A stretch of DNA of 64,000 bases from assembly GCF_016612535.1 (NCBI RefSeq), contig NZ_JAENXS010000002.1:2666001-2730000 (forward strand). Direction: 5' to 3'. The position numbers and the translations under genes are program-made. Positions 1 to 8,243 of the stretch are shown in pieces (within the stretch, counting starts at the first letter, position 1; every line of letters starts with the position of its first letter). Below the pieces are notes generated by a model, which was given only the letters and a program-made list of their open reading frames with translations, was not told the origin of the DNA and made no database searches. The DNA comes from Bradyrhizobium diazoefficiens (lineage in GTDB: Bacteria; Pseudomonadota; Alphaproteobacteria; Rhizobiales; Xanthobacteraceae).

Positions 1-1
1 C

Positions 2-598
2 CTTCGCGACACGATAGGTGGAGATGCCTATGGTGCCAGCTCAGGATGGGGTGTTCAAAATGTTGGGTCTGCCCCGGACACACAGTCAATTGGGCTAGGG
101 TTTCTCACGGCGACCTCGACCCAGGTCAATGGCATCGAGGCCTTTATCGGCCCCCAGCCGGGTTCGCTACTTACAACCTTTACCCTGGGTATCATGGCCG
201 ACAATGGATCTGGGATTCCAACAGGGACATTCCTATACCAGACGAGCCTGGACGCAGACAGCGCCCACCCGGTTCTGCTGAACAACCTCAACTGGTCGAT
301 TGACGCCGGCAGTTATTTTCTGGTTGCCATTGCTGATTTCGCAACATTGAACAGCTGGCAATTCAATACCCAGCAGATCGGCTCGTTTGCGTTCACAGCA
401 GGAGATCCGAACGGCAATTGGCTGCCGGCCAACAACAACAACTACCTTCCCGAAGCGACCATCTCGACCGAGAACATTTCTGCCGTACCGCTCGGCAACC
501 CGACTCTCCCTTCGGTTGTCCTGGGCGGCCTGATGATGGGCTGGATTGCGGTTCGTCGGCGTGCGCAGAAAACCCAGTCCCTAGCCCGATCGGCATAG
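2..598 (+). CDS. Secreted protein with C-terminal sorting/anchor signal (5' end missing)
   Basis: The reading frame is open from base 2 to the stop at 596-598, so the gene begins before the window and about 198 residues are visible. The body is rich in Gly, Asn, Thr and aromatic residues, as in beta-sandwich surface proteins. The C-terminus has the three-part layout of a PEP-CTERM-like signal: a short motif (SAVPLGNPTLP), a hydrophobic helix (VVLGGLMMGWIAV) and an Arg-rich tail (RRRAQK). Its motif departs from the VPGPxVGAG form of three other proteins in the window, so it is the least certain member of that set. By analogy with exosortase substrates it would be exported, cleaved near the motif and placed at the surface. 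The function of the body is not recognised. Confidence 0.7.
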   Translation, partial: LRDTIGGDAYGASSGWGVQNVGSAPDTQSIGLGFLTATSTQVNGIEAFIGPQPGSLLTTFTLGIMADNGSGIPTGTFLYQTSLDADSAHPVLLNNLNWSIDAGSYFLVAIADFATLNSWQFNTQQIGSFAFTAGDPNGNWLPANNNNYLPEATISTENISAVPLGNPTLPSVVLGGLMMGWIAVRRRAQKTQSLARSA

Positions 599-703
599 AT
601 CTTCGATCCTCCCTTATCCCGTCCAAACTCGTTTGGGCGGCAGCCGGCTTGATGTTGTAAGCCAGCGATCCAAAGCTCACCCTATTCCCAAGATGGCGTC
701 GCC

Positions 704-728
704 CGGCCGCGGAGGTTCACCGCGGCCG
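704..728 (+). terminator. GC-rich perfect hairpin, possible terminator
   Basis: A 9-bp perfect stem (CGGCCGCGG / CCGCGGCCG) closes a 7-nt loop, 105 nt after the preceding stop codon. No clear U-tract follows, so intrinsic termination is only possible, not shown. The IS66 element inserted a few bases downstream. Confidence 0.35.
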
Positions 729-734
729 TTGAGC

Positions 735-742
735 GTTAGAGC
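735..742. repeat. Left 8-bp target-site duplication of the IS66 element
   Basis: GTTAGAGC immediately precedes the left inverted repeat and is repeated exactly after the right end at 3858-3865. Eight bp is the duplication length known for the IS66 family. Confidence 0.9.
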
Positions 743-763
743 GTAAGCGGGGCTGCGAGGCCC
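743..763 (+). repeat. IS66 left terminal inverted repeat
   Basis: It begins GTAAGCG and matches 16 of 21 bases of the reverse complement of the right end (3837-3857). GTAAGC is a typical IS66-family terminus. Confidence 0.85.
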
Positions 764-830
764 ATCAGATTGTTTGTGCGTAGACCTATGAGCGCCGTTA
801 GAAGAGTCATCTTCTGCAAGGGTGCTCACA

Positions 831-1253
831 ATGGACGACCATTCGGACGACATAAGACGACCGTTGTCACCGCGCATAGAAGTGTACGCCGGCGGCGGCC
901 GGAAACAGTGGCCAGATGATTTGAAGGCGCAGATCGTCGCGGACAGTCTCGAGCCGGGCGCGATCGTAACAGATGTCGCACGTCGCCATGGCTGCCGGCC
1001 CCAGCAGGTGCATGACTGGCGGCGCCGGGCGCGTTCAGGTCAACTGGTGCTGCCAGCTGCGGGGGGAGCACTGTCGTTTGTGCCGTTGGTGTCGGAATCG
1101 TCGCCATCGGTGGCTGCAGCTCCCTCCGGGTCGCCGGAAGCAGCCGTTGTGACGGTTGAGCTCCATGGGGCACGAGTTGAGGTGCGAGGGACGCCTGGCC
1201 TTGCCGTGTTGAGTGATGTGTTTGTTGCGTTGCGCCGGACACGTTCATGCTGA
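831..1253 (+). CDS. tnpA: IS66 accessory protein TnpA (helix-turn-helix)
   Basis: About 140 residues, first gene of the IS66 set. The N-terminal half has the helix-turn-helix typical of IS66 TnpA: the segment from KAQIVADSLEPGA through VARRHGC ends in VHDWRRRARSG. The C-terminal part is Ala/Pro/Val-rich. The chosen ATG at 831 has AAGGGTG upstream; an in-frame GTG at 822 is an alternative. The stop overlaps the start of tnpB (ATGCTGA), which suggests translational coupling. In the family, TnpA and TnpB are needed with TnpC for transposition; TnpA is assumed to bind DNA. Confidence 0.9.
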   Translation: MDDHSDDIRRPLSPRIEVYAGGGRKQWPDDLKAQIVADSLEPGAIVTDVARRHGCRPQQVHDWRRRARSGQLVLPAAGGALSFVPLVSESSPSVAAAPSGSPEAAVVTVELHGARVEVRGTPGLAVLSDVFVALRRTRSC

Positions 1254-1600
1254 CGGCTCCCGCTGGCTTCATGATTTATGTTGCGACCCGACCTGTAGAC
1301 TTCAGGAAGGGCGCAGATGGCCTGGCGCTGTTGGCGAAGGAGACGCTGGGCCACGATCCGATGAAGGGCGTGGCGGTGGTCTTCCGTGCGAAGCGCGCTG
1401 ATCGGGTGAAGATAGTTGTCTGGGATGGTAGTGGCCTCGTGCTGTATTGGAAGCGGCTTGAGGGCAGCGCCTTCAAGTGGCCGCCGATCGTTGACGGCGT
1501 CATGCGAATGAACGCCGCGCAGTTGTCCGCGCTTCTGGCCGGCATGGATTGGACACGCATGCATGCGCCTCGAATCCTGCAGCCGAAAGCGCTTGCGTAG
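1247..1600 (+). CDS. tnpB: IS66 family protein TnpB
   Basis: A 117-residue protein of the IS66 Orf2 family. Hallmarks visible are the N-terminal VATRPVDFRKGADGLA segment, the KIVVWDGSGLVLYWKRLE segment and the near C-terminal LLAGMDW. The length is normal for the family. The start overlaps the end of tnpA by 7 nt. TnpB is required for IS66 transposition, but its biochemical role is not settled. Confidence 0.95.
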   Translation: MLTAPAGFMIYVATRPVDFRKGADGLALLAKETLGHDPMKGVAVVFRAKRADRVKIVVWDGSGLVLYWKRLEGSAFKWPPIVDGVMRMNAAQLSALLAGMDWTRMHAPRILQPKALA

Positions 1601-1651
1601 GACATAAAATCTTCGCTGCATCGGGGCGCGAAGCATGACAGACTCGGGCCA

Positions 1652-3217
1652 ATGAGTGATTTGCCTGATGAGCTGCCGAGCGATCCAGCCGAGTTGCGTG
1701 CCTTTGCCGCGGCTCTGCTGGATCGCTGCGCCAGGCTCGAGCGGTTGCTCAAGCTTGCAAAAGACGCGCAGTTCGGTCGATCCTCGGAAAAGCTTGACGC
1801 TGATCAGCTCCAGCTTGTTCTGGAGGATATCGATCAGGCTGTCGCGGCTCTCGAAGCAGCCGAGGACCGCGCCAATCCCAAAGCACGCGAGAAGAGAGCT
1901 GCCGAGCGGAGGGCCAATCGTGGCAAGCTGCCGGAGCATTTGCCGCGCATCATCGAGACCCTGATGCCCGCTGCAACCTGCTGCCCGTGCTGCGCAGGCG
2001 ACCTTTTTGAGATCGGTCACGATGAGAGCCAGAGGCTGGACGTCGTACCGGCGCAGTATCGCGTCATCGTCACCCGCCGCCCCAAACTGGCCTGCCGCGC
2101 CTGTCACGGCGTCGTCCTCCAGCGTGCTGCTCCCGAGCGATTGATCAGGGGAGGACTGCCGACCGAGCGGCTCGTCGCGCATGTGATCGACGCCAAGTAT
2201 CATTGGCATTTGCCGCTTTACCGCCAGGCGCAGATGCTGGCGACGCACGGTATCGCCATCGACCGTTCCACGCTCGCCTTCTGGGTCGGCTACGCCGCCC
2301 AGGAATTGAAGCCCTTGTGGCATCGTCTGCGCCAGCTTCTGCTCGCCTCTTCGAAGCTCTGTGTCGACGAGACCCCCGCACCGGTATTGGATCCGGGGCG
2401 CGGCAGGACCAAAACCGGCTACTTCTGGGCGCTGTCACGCGATGACAGGCCCTGGGCCGGACCTGACCCACCTGTTGTGGTTTACGCCTATGCGCCGGGC
2501 CGTGGGGCCGTTCATGGCTTGCAGCTACTTGAGGGCTTTCGCGGCATCATCCACTGCGACGGTTATCAGGCTTACAAGACTATGACCCGAGAGACGCGTG
2601 CGGACGCCTTGTCCGGGACGCTCGCCTTCTGCTGGTCGCATCTGAGGCGCCAATTTGTGAAGATCGAGCGCGAGGCTTCGCCTGCGCCAGCGCCGGTTGC
2701 CCGCGAGGCTCTTGAGCGCATCGCCGAACTTTACGCGGTCGAAAAAGCGCTCCGCGGCCGATCAGATGTCGAGCGCCGTGCTGGCAGGCAGGCGCATGCC
2801 CGACCTCTGGCTACAGCCTTGAAGCAGTGGTTTGAGGCCAAGCTTGATCACCTTGCACAGAAGAGCGACACGGCGAAGGCCTTGCGTTACGCGCTGCGTC
2901 ATTGGGACGGCTTGACGCTCTATCTTGATGACGGGCGCATCGAGATGGACACGAATGCTGTCGAGCGTGCGATGCGGCCGATCAAGCTCAACGCCAAGAA
3001 CTCCCTTTTTGCCGGTTGCGACGAGGGCGCCGAGAATTGGGCAGTGCTGGCTTCGTTAATCGAGACCTGTAAGCTCAATGGCGTCAATGCCGAGCACTGG
3101 CTCGCTGATGTTCTCGCGAAGCTCGTCAATGGTTGGCCTGCGGCGCGACTGGACGAACTGCTCCCTTGGGCATCGATCTACACGATGCATGCACACGATC
3201 CGAGGCTGGCGGCATGA
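1652..3217 (+). CDS. tnpC: IS66 family transposase TnpC
   Basis: A 521-residue transposase of normal length. Residues 1-95 contain a leucine-rich coiled coil (LLDRCARLERLLKLA) and a charged segment. A Cys-rich zinc-binding element follows (CCPCC...CRAC, about residues 110-150). The catalytic core has acidic positions in CVDETPAP, HCDGYQAYK and NAVERAMRPIK, the expected DDE set, and ends with the family's C-terminal extension. It starts 51 nt after tnpB and its TGA overlaps the ATG of the passenger gene (ATGA). Nothing in the frame is broken. Confidence 0.96.
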   Translation: MSDLPDELPSDPAELRAFAAALLDRCARLERLLKLAKDAQFGRSSEKLDADQLQLVLEDIDQAVAALEAAEDRANPKAREKRAAERRANRGKLPEHLPRIIETLMPAATCCPCCAGDLFEIGHDESQRLDVVPAQYRVIVTRRPKLACRACHGVVLQRAAPERLIRGGLPTERLVAHVIDAKYHWHLPLYRQAQMLATHGIAIDRSTLAFWVGYAAQELKPLWHRLRQLLLASSKLCVDETPAPVLDPGRGRTKTGYFWALSRDDRPWAGPDPPVVVYAYAPGRGAVHGLQLLEGFRGIIHCDGYQAYKTMTRETRADALSGTLAFCWSHLRRQFVKIEREASPAPAPVAREALERIAELYAVEKALRGRSDVERRAGRQAHARPLATALKQWFEAKLDHLAQKSDTAKALRYALRHWDGLTLYLDDGRIEMDTNAVERAMRPIKLNAKNSLFAGCDEGAENWAVLASLIETCKLNGVNAEHWLADVLAKLVNGWPAARLDELLPWASIYTMHAHDPRLAA

Positions 3218-3816
3218 GCCTGAACACGACCGCGGTCCGGATCAAGGTGACCCTCAAGGACGTAAAACCGGAGGTGATGCGTCGCCTTGTCGTGCCGCTC
3301 ACGCTGCGCCTTGATCGGCTGCATCTGACGCTTCAGGAGGCATTCGGCTGGACGAACAGTCACCTCTTCGAGTTCTTCGCTGGTGAGGCACATTGGGGGA
3401 TTCCCGACCCCGACAATGATTACGGCCACCAGCCCATGGATGCCCGTAAAGCGCGGCTTTGCGATATCGTTCGAGAGACCGGCGCCAAGACGATCCACTA
3501 TCTCTATGACTTCGGCGACAGCTGGGATCACGTGATCAAGCTCGAAAAATGGTTCGACAACACCACGACGGAGGGCATGCCCTTCCTGCTCGAGGCCGCC
3601 GGTCGTTGTCCTCCGGAAGACGTCGGTGGTGCGCCAGGCTATGCCGAATACCTCGACGCCATCAGCGACCCTGCTCATCCGGAGCGCGAAAATATGCGCC
3701 GCTGGGGCCCGGAGCGGTTCGATCCCAACGTGATCGACCGGAAGGCCCTCGAGGCCGCCGTCAACGCGTTGTCCGACACATGGAAACCGCGGCGACACGC
3801 CACGCGAACAAAATAG
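3214..3816 (+). CDS. pRiA4b ORF-3 family protein, IS66 passenger gene
   Basis: A 200-residue protein of the plasmid pRiA4b ORF-3 family, recognisable from KVTLKDVKPEVMRRLVVP, LHLTLQEAFGWTNSHLFEF, YLYDFGDSWDHVI and the late CPPEDVGGAPGY segment. The function of this family is unknown. The ATG at 3214 shares ATGA with the stop of tnpC, so it is almost certainly translated with the transposase. It lies inside the inverted repeats and target duplications and therefore moves with the IS. A longer in-frame form from 3133 would lie within tnpC and is unlikely. Confidence 0.9.
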   Translation: MSLNTTAVRIKVTLKDVKPEVMRRLVVPLTLRLDRLHLTLQEAFGWTNSHLFEFFAGEAHWGIPDPDNDYGHQPMDARKARLCDIVRETGAKTIHYLYDFGDSWDHVIKLEKWFDNTTTEGMPFLLEAAGRCPPEDVGGAPGYAEYLDAISDPAHPERENMRRWGPERFDPNVIDRKALEAAVNALSDTWKPRRHATRTK

Positions 3817-3836
3817 ACGTCAAGCGCGATTCAAAA

Positions 3837-3857
3837 GGGCCGCAGAGCTACGCTTAC
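3837..3857 (-). repeat. IS66 right terminal inverted repeat
   Basis: Read on the minus strand it begins GTAAGCG and matches 16 of 21 bases of the left end. It lies 20 nt after the passenger-gene stop. Confidence 0.85.
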
Positions 3858-3865
3858 GTTAGAGC
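3858..3865. repeat. Right 8-bp target-site duplication of the IS66 element
   Basis: GTTAGAGC, identical to 735-742. Confidence 0.9.
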
Positions 3866-4007
3866 ACGCGTGATGATTGAGCCACGGGCAACATTCCGGT
3901 GCCCTTCCGCAATTCGTTGACCAGAGCTGACAGCGCTTGCTGCCGATAGCCGCGGTCTTGTCCGAAGCAGCCCCCACCACGACGAACCGACGAAGCATGT
4001 CGCGCGC

Positions 4008-4043
4008 AAAACAAAGGCCGCGGAGCTGTCGCTCCGCGGCCTT
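4008..4043 (-). terminator. Rho-independent terminator of the 4076-4765 gene
   Basis: A 13-bp perfect stem (4014-4026 with 4031-4043) closes a 4-nt loop. On the minus strand it is followed by TTTGTTTTG. It sits 32 nt after the stop of the minus-strand gene. Stem, loop and U-tract all fit an intrinsic terminator. Confidence 0.88.
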
Positions 4044-4075
4044 GAGGGATTTCCAGACTTTACAAAAGTCAGTCT

Positions 4076-4765
4076 TTAGACTGCTTGCTTCCGCCGACGG
4101 CGCGCAAGAGCGAGAAGACCACCGCATGCCGCCATCAGGCCGGGCAGACCGGCACCAACGATCGGGCCAGGAACGGCCGAGACGTTGATCGTCGCATTGC
4201 TCGACCGATTGCCGGTCGCCGTGATGTCGATCTCTGCCGTGAGATCAAAGAGATTCGGAACACCAGCGACAGTGGTCGAGCTACCCGTGCTAAGCAGGGG
4301 CGGGAAGAGCGCCGATCCCAGAAGCGTTCCGGGAGCGAACGGACTTCCCAGATAGGTCAGTTCTTTAACGAGAAGACCGTTACCGGCCGTCGCGTTCGAG
4401 GTGAACTGGCTAAGAAAGGACTGAACTCCGCCGGGAGTGAACCCGGTTCCATAGAAATAAAGCTTCAAAGTATCTGTGGCGTCTACTCTTGGGACGGCAT
4501 TTTGATGAACATCCGTCGCGGAGACGTCCATTAGATCGCCACCTGCACTTGGCTGAACAACGCCGCCAAGGATATCAACAACGAAGTTGCCGATCGCACC
4601 GTTGAAAGCGAAAACGTCCGGGGCGGCAACAGTATCAGCTAAGCCGAGGATGGCGCCGCCATCGTAGCTATAAAAACCCGAAATAGTGGCAGCCTTTGCT
4701 TCACCCTGCGCAACGAGCGCAAGTGCTCCAATGGCCGCGACCGAACACAAAAACTTCTTAATCAT
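4076..4765 (-). CDS. Secreted protein with VPGP-type C-terminal sorting signal
   Basis: About 229 residues. The start at 4765 (MIKKFLCS) is chosen because GGAGGG lies about 9 nt upstream and it gives a clean signal peptide ending near QGEAKA. An upstream in-frame extension to 4861 lacks these. The mature part is Gly/Ala/Thr/Asn-rich with no recognised enzyme motif. The C-terminus reads SAVPGPIVGAGLPG, then a hydrophobic helix (LMAACGGLLALA), then RRRRK, the arrangement of exosortase substrates. It is a single-gene unit with its own terminator. Likely fate (inference): Sec export, exosortase cleavage near the motif, retention in the EPS layer. Confidence 0.85.
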   Translation of the reverse strand: MIKKFLCSVAAIGALALVAQGEAKAATISGFYSYDGGAILGLADTVAAPDVFAFNGAIGNFVVDILGGVVQPSAGGDLMDVSATDVHQNAVPRVDATDTLKLYFYGTGFTPGGVQSFLSQFTSNATAGNGLLVKELTYLGSPFAPGTLLGSALFPPLLSTGSSTTVAGVPNLFDLTAEIDITATGNRSSNATINVSAVPGPIVGAGLPGLMAACGGLLALARRRRKQAV

Positions 4766-4861
4766 TTGGAAAGCCCTCCGTAAAATTACTACTTCCATGG
4801 CTAACAAACTATTAATGTGGCGCCGCGTCAACTCCCATTTTTTGGACAAACTCGACTCCAA

Positions 4862-4895
4862 ATTGAAAATTTAACAAAACAATCGAATTTTCAAT
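4862..4895. promoter_or_regulatory. AT-rich inverted repeat upstream of the VPGP-type gene
   Basis: ATTGAAAATT and AATTTTCAAT form perfect 10-bp arms 14 nt apart, about 97 nt upstream of the start at 4765. It could be an operator or a bidirectional AT-rich element. No protein can be assigned from sequence alone. Confidence 0.35.
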
Positions 4896-4980
4896 AAGTT
4901 ATTTAAATCTGAACCAAGGGCAAACTCCAATCGTCAGTTCGGAAGATCTGTCCGGCGCGACATTCGCAGAGGAGAATGCG

Positions 4981-6207
4981 TCAACGCGGGAGACAGAGCC
5001 GGACCAGCAACGATTCCCAAGCCTGCAGCGATCGTCCTCGCCCCGCGTGCTCATCGATCATCTTGCGTGCATTCTGGCCCATCAAGCGGCGCCGTTCGGC
5101 GTCATTGTAGAGCGAGAGAATAGCGTCCGCCATGCCCCGCCCGTCCCCTCTGGTGATGCCGATTCCACAGGCGTGATGCTGAACAAGCCTTGCAATCTCT
5201 CCGTCCAAATCACCCACTGCGATGGTGGGCCGCGCCGCCGCGGCGATCCCGTAGAACTTGCTCGGGACGATTAACCCTTCCAGTCGCGGCTCAAGCGACA
5301 GCCAATGCACATCCGGCAGGCACAGCGATTGCTTTAATTGGGCCCGCGGCTGGTAGGGTTTGAAACAGAAGGCGCCAGCCAGCCCCCGCGCCTCAACCTC
5401 CCGTGCGAGATCCTTGACCTGATGTCCCCCTCCGATCATGAGGAAGACAATTTCGGGGTGCCCACGCAGCAGCTCGGCAGCTGCGAGCATGGTCTGGTAA
5501 TCATGGGCGCGACCAAGATTACCGGAATAGCCGACCACGAACTTATCTTGCAGCTTCCATTCCGATCGCAAAGGATTGTCCGAATGCGCCACCTCGAATA
5601 TCTCGGAATCGTCGCACCAGTTCGGAATGCAGTAGACTTTATCGGGCTGAATGTTTTTCGATACGAGCAGCGCCCGCATCCGCTCCCCGACCACCACGTT
5701 CGCCGCGGCGGAACGCAATGAAAGGTCGCGCAATTTCGCGATCAGCCAACCTATCGGGCCGCGCAGAAACGGCACACCGAGCTCGATCGCGATTTCCGGA
5801 TAGACATCCTGCAGCCAATTGACGAGGAGCGCACGCTTGGCTCGCGCGACAAGCGCAGCGGGGACTGAAAGCAGCGGAGGGTCGGTCTTTACCACAACGA
5901 TATCCCCCGCTTCGACCAGCCTCCACAACAAGATCAGTGCCGACCAATAGAACGAGAGATAATCGAACAAACGGCCGAACAGACCTGCCCTGCCAAAGCC
6001 GGTGGAAGAGACGCGATGAACGCGTACGCCTTGGATGACCTCTTCGGAGCGGAGTTGAGCCGCGGGATTGTCGTAGGTCTGGCCACTAGTAATGACGTGG
6101 ACGACACGCCCCATGCCCGTCAGGTGCCATGCCAGATCGCTGAGAATTTGGCTGGTGGCGGAGTGGTCGGGGTAGAAGAATCGGTTGATGAAAAATATTC
6201 TGCTCAT
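4981..6207 (-). CDS. Glycosyltransferase family 4 (WcaI-like)
   Basis: About 408 residues with the GT-B organisation of GT4 enzymes. The N-terminal domain contains INRFFYPDHSATSQILSDL and VVKTDPPLL. The C-terminal nucleotide-sugar domain contains VGYSGNLGRAHDYQTML, LMIGGGHQVKDL and LEGLIVPSKFYGIAAAARP. The acceptor-side motifs resemble colanic acid WcaI-type transferases. The ATG at 6207 fits the usual family N-terminus; an in-frame GTG at 6231 adds eight residues. It acts at the cytoplasmic face on a lipid-linked EPS intermediate. Sugar specificity cannot be read from the sequence. Confidence 0.88.
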   Translation of the reverse strand: MSRIFFINRFFYPDHSATSQILSDLAWHLTGMGRVVHVITSGQTYDNPAAQLRSEEVIQGVRVHRVSSTGFGRAGLFGRLFDYLSFYWSALILLWRLVEAGDIVVVKTDPPLLSVPAALVARAKRALLVNWLQDVYPEIAIELGVPFLRGPIGWLIAKLRDLSLRSAAANVVVGERMRALLVSKNIQPDKVYCIPNWCDDSEIFEVAHSDNPLRSEWKLQDKFVVGYSGNLGRAHDYQTMLAAAELLRGHPEIVFLMIGGGHQVKDLAREVEARGLAGAFCFKPYQPRAQLKQSLCLPDVHWLSLEPRLEGLIVPSKFYGIAAAARPTIAVGDLDGEIARLVQHHACGIGITRGDGRGMADAILSLYNDAERRRLMGQNARKMIDEHAGRGRSLQAWESLLVRLCLPR

Positions 6208-6350
6208 GTCATGCGCCGCGATAGACTTCACGGACTGTACGTCGCAAAGGCCACCTGCGTATCGCGTTGGCTTTCCTTAACACTAACGCGTCCGCATCGC
6301 GCCATGACGACAGACTCTTTGCCTGACGGCTTGCGTGGGCAAGGTAACGT

Positions 6351-7403
6351 TCAGCCACGCCGAGCGTCAGCGTAGGCTTCGGCCGTGAGCCGGGCTACTC
6401 GATCCCAGCTACAAGCCTCCCGCCAGTCGGCCGCAGCATTGAAATCCGGCTTCACTGCAAGCGCCAACTCGAGCTGTTTACCAAGATCGGTTTCGGGCGT
6501 TGAGAACCGCAATACGTAAGGGGTGCCCTCCCCTAGATCTACAGACGTCAATCGCTTCGGCAATACAATTGGAATTCCATATGAACGGGCCAAGCACGCC
6601 GCCCCTGAGGTTAGGATTTCGCGATAGTTAAAGATGACGAGAGAAGCTGCGCTGAGCCAAAGTCGAAGCTGCTCTTCGGACAGCCACTCGAATGCGGGCA
6701 GAATGTTCGGAGCGCCGCCCACCAATTTCATGAGATGACGCCCATATTCGTCAGTTCTCGGTTTTCCGGCGATTGCGAGGCGCAGTGAGGGATTGCTCCG
6801 TTTCCACCATCGGATGATTTCTTCATAGGATTTATACTCGTCCACCGCGCCAAACATCAGCGCAAAGGGACCCGAGCCAATGCCGAGAGACCGGACAGCC
6901 TCATCCCTCGGGATCGGCGCACCCAGCATTCCGGATAAATCTCCGTGCGGAATGACGCGAATTTTCGACTCCTGCGCACCGAGTTCGGAAACCAATCGGG
7001 ACCCTGCAGCCGCCGAATGAGCAAATATGACGTCTGCTCTTTTGACGACATATCGCGCGTTGACTTTCGCGGACAGCTGGAAAAGTCGGGTGCGCCGGCT
7101 GTGGGGAAGCAGGTTGTGTGCCGTATAGGCAAGAAGCTTGTTCTGACACGCCAGTCCCAAGTCCACGGGGAAGCGCGCGTGCCGATACCATTCGAGCCCG
7201 GCATTTGCGCGGGAATAATAGGCTTCTGGCCAATGCAGATGGAATATATCGGCCGAGCTGCTTCTGACGGATCGAGCGAGAGGAAATGCACGCTTGTAAT
7301 TTTGTAGGAAATCTGCAGAAACGGATTGCCGCTTCAAGGCTTGGGCCAGCAAATCCTGATAGGGATTGCCCGCCCTCCAGTCAGGAGCAATTAAAACCTT
7401 CAT
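6351..7403 (-). CDS. Glycosyltransferase (GT-B fold, GT4-like)
   Basis: A 350-residue protein. Near the N-terminus it has MKVLIAPDWRAGNPYQDLL and the DIFHLHWPE and YTAHNLLPHS motifs seen in several EPS glycosyltransferases. The C-terminal half has IRVIPHGDL, LMFGAVDEYKSYEEII, LRLAIAGKP and SAASLVIFNYREILTSGA, consistent with the donor-binding domain. It lies upstream of the WcaI-like gene on the same strand, 143 nt apart. It probably adds one sugar of the EPS repeat. The donor and acceptor are not predictable. Confidence 0.82.
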   Translation of the reverse strand: MKVLIAPDWRAGNPYQDLLAQALKRQSVSADFLQNYKRAFPLARSVRSSSADIFHLHWPEAYYSRANAGLEWYRHARFPVDLGLACQNKLLAYTAHNLLPHSRRTRLFQLSAKVNARYVVKRADVIFAHSAAAGSRLVSELGAQESKIRVIPHGDLSGMLGAPIPRDEAVRSLGIGSGPFALMFGAVDEYKSYEEIIRWWKRSNPSLRLAIAGKPRTDEYGRHLMKLVGGAPNILPAFEWLSEEQLRLWLSAASLVIFNYREILTSGAACLARSYGIPIVLPKRLTSVDLGEGTPYVLRFSTPETDLGKQLELALAVKPDFNAAADWREACSWDRVARLTAEAYADARRG

Positions 7404-7518
7404 TGATCAATGAATGGGACGTCCGCTCGCCCCGCAGCGGTTAACGAGAGTTATCAGCCAGAATTCCTAGGCTCCGATACACCGTATCTTTGCGCAGGTG
7501 ATGGGTCAACCGGGAAGT

Positions 7519-7821
7519 CTAAATGCGCCCCATTCGAGCCGCTGACTCGGCATGAGCACGAGATTCCTTAGCTTGAGCTTGCCCTGGTTCGCTCGCGCCC
7601 GGCTGCAACCTGACAACCATCGAACTTGCTTCCTCACCGGTCTCGCTGGAGTTGCCTTCAGGTCTGAAGGGGACAAAACGACGCTCCCCGCTTCCCGCAA
7701 CGCTGCCACTCCTCGCAATTCGCGCGGCACGCGCAGCGCGACGACGACGCGCAGATAACCAAGCCCGCAGCACGTAGCCTGACACCCCGCCCAAAATCGC
7801 GCCTAAAGTAAGTTCAATCAT
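7519..7821 (-). CDS. Small putative membrane protein
   Basis: A 100-residue frame with one N-terminal hydrophobic segment (LTLGAILGGVSGYVL), then a very Arg-rich stretch (ARRRRAARAAR) and a polar tail. That suggests a single-pass protein with a positively charged cytoplasmic side. No family is recognised and the ribosome site is weak, so it may not be a gene. Confidence 0.4.
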   Translation of the reverse strand: MIELTLGAILGGVSGYVLRAWLSARRRRAARAARIARSGSVAGSGERRFVPFRPEGNSSETGEEASSMVVRLQPGASEPGQAQAKESRAHAESAARMGRI

Positions 7822-8243
7822 GAGATTCCAGACTCGTCAGTCGACAGCACCGAGGTTTATCGCGCTACTTGCAATCTATGCTTTGCCTCGCAAAGTATAC
7901 TCACAAGGTGGCCGAATTGGGTTTCAATGAGCCCTCATCGGCGCGCCAATCCCAGATTGCATTCTCCTTCGCCTCAGCGCCAAGTCACGAAGCGGTGTAG
8001 AGTCCGGGAACCCAGCAGCAATTCGGCTGCTCACAGAATATCCTTCGAACCTGATAGCGTTTGGTTCACACAAACGACGTGTCACAAGCCTACACTTGGA
8101 ACTGCTGATACTTGGTCTGACCTGAAGAGAACCCGGCGGATGGAACCAAGAAAGCCGCTTTCAAAACCTGCAGTAACGTTACCTGCTAACGGAAAAATCG
8201 TATCCGAGTTGCAGGCAGCAACAATTAATTTAATATTTTAAAG
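7822..8243. other. Intergenic region before the HTH gene
   Basis: A frame of 104 codons (7927-8241) runs through most of this stretch but has no recognisable protein features, no good ribosome site and ends 2 nt before the next start. I treat it as non-coding. The only structured element seen is the palindrome at 8173-8182. Confidence 0.4.
8173..8182. promoter_or_regulatory. Palindrome, candidate operator for the HTH gene
   Basis: GTAACGTTAC is a perfect 10-bp palindrome within an almost symmetric GCAG...CTGC context, about 62 nt upstream of the start at 8244. Its position fits autoregulation by the downstream HTH protein. This is inference. Confidence 0.35.

Larger units (their letters stand above)
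743..3857 (+). mobile_element. Complete IS66-family insertion sequence carrying a passenger gene
   Basis: The 3115-bp element is bounded by imperfect inverted repeats starting GTAAGCG (16 of 21 positions match) and flanked by identical 8-bp direct repeats GTTAGAGC. It holds the three-gene IS66 set tnpA-tnpB-tnpC plus a fourth gene of the pRiA4b ORF-3 family in the same orientation. All frames are intact and the target duplications are perfect, so the insertion may be recent and the element possibly active (inference). It landed in an intergenic stretch and breaks no gene I can see. Confidence 0.93.

Noticed and set aside
1040..2323. Long minus-strand frame of 427 codons opposite the IS66 genes
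   Set aside because: Shadow of the tnpA, tnpB and tnpC reading frames; no protein family features.
3831..4127. 98-codon minus-strand frame across the IS right end
   Set aside because: It crosses the IS boundary and the strong terminator and overlaps the end of a better gene; composition is not protein-like.
7927..8241. 104-codon plus-strand frame before the HTH gene
   Set aside because: Low-complexity composition, no family features, poor ribosome site; ends 2 nt before a much better gene.
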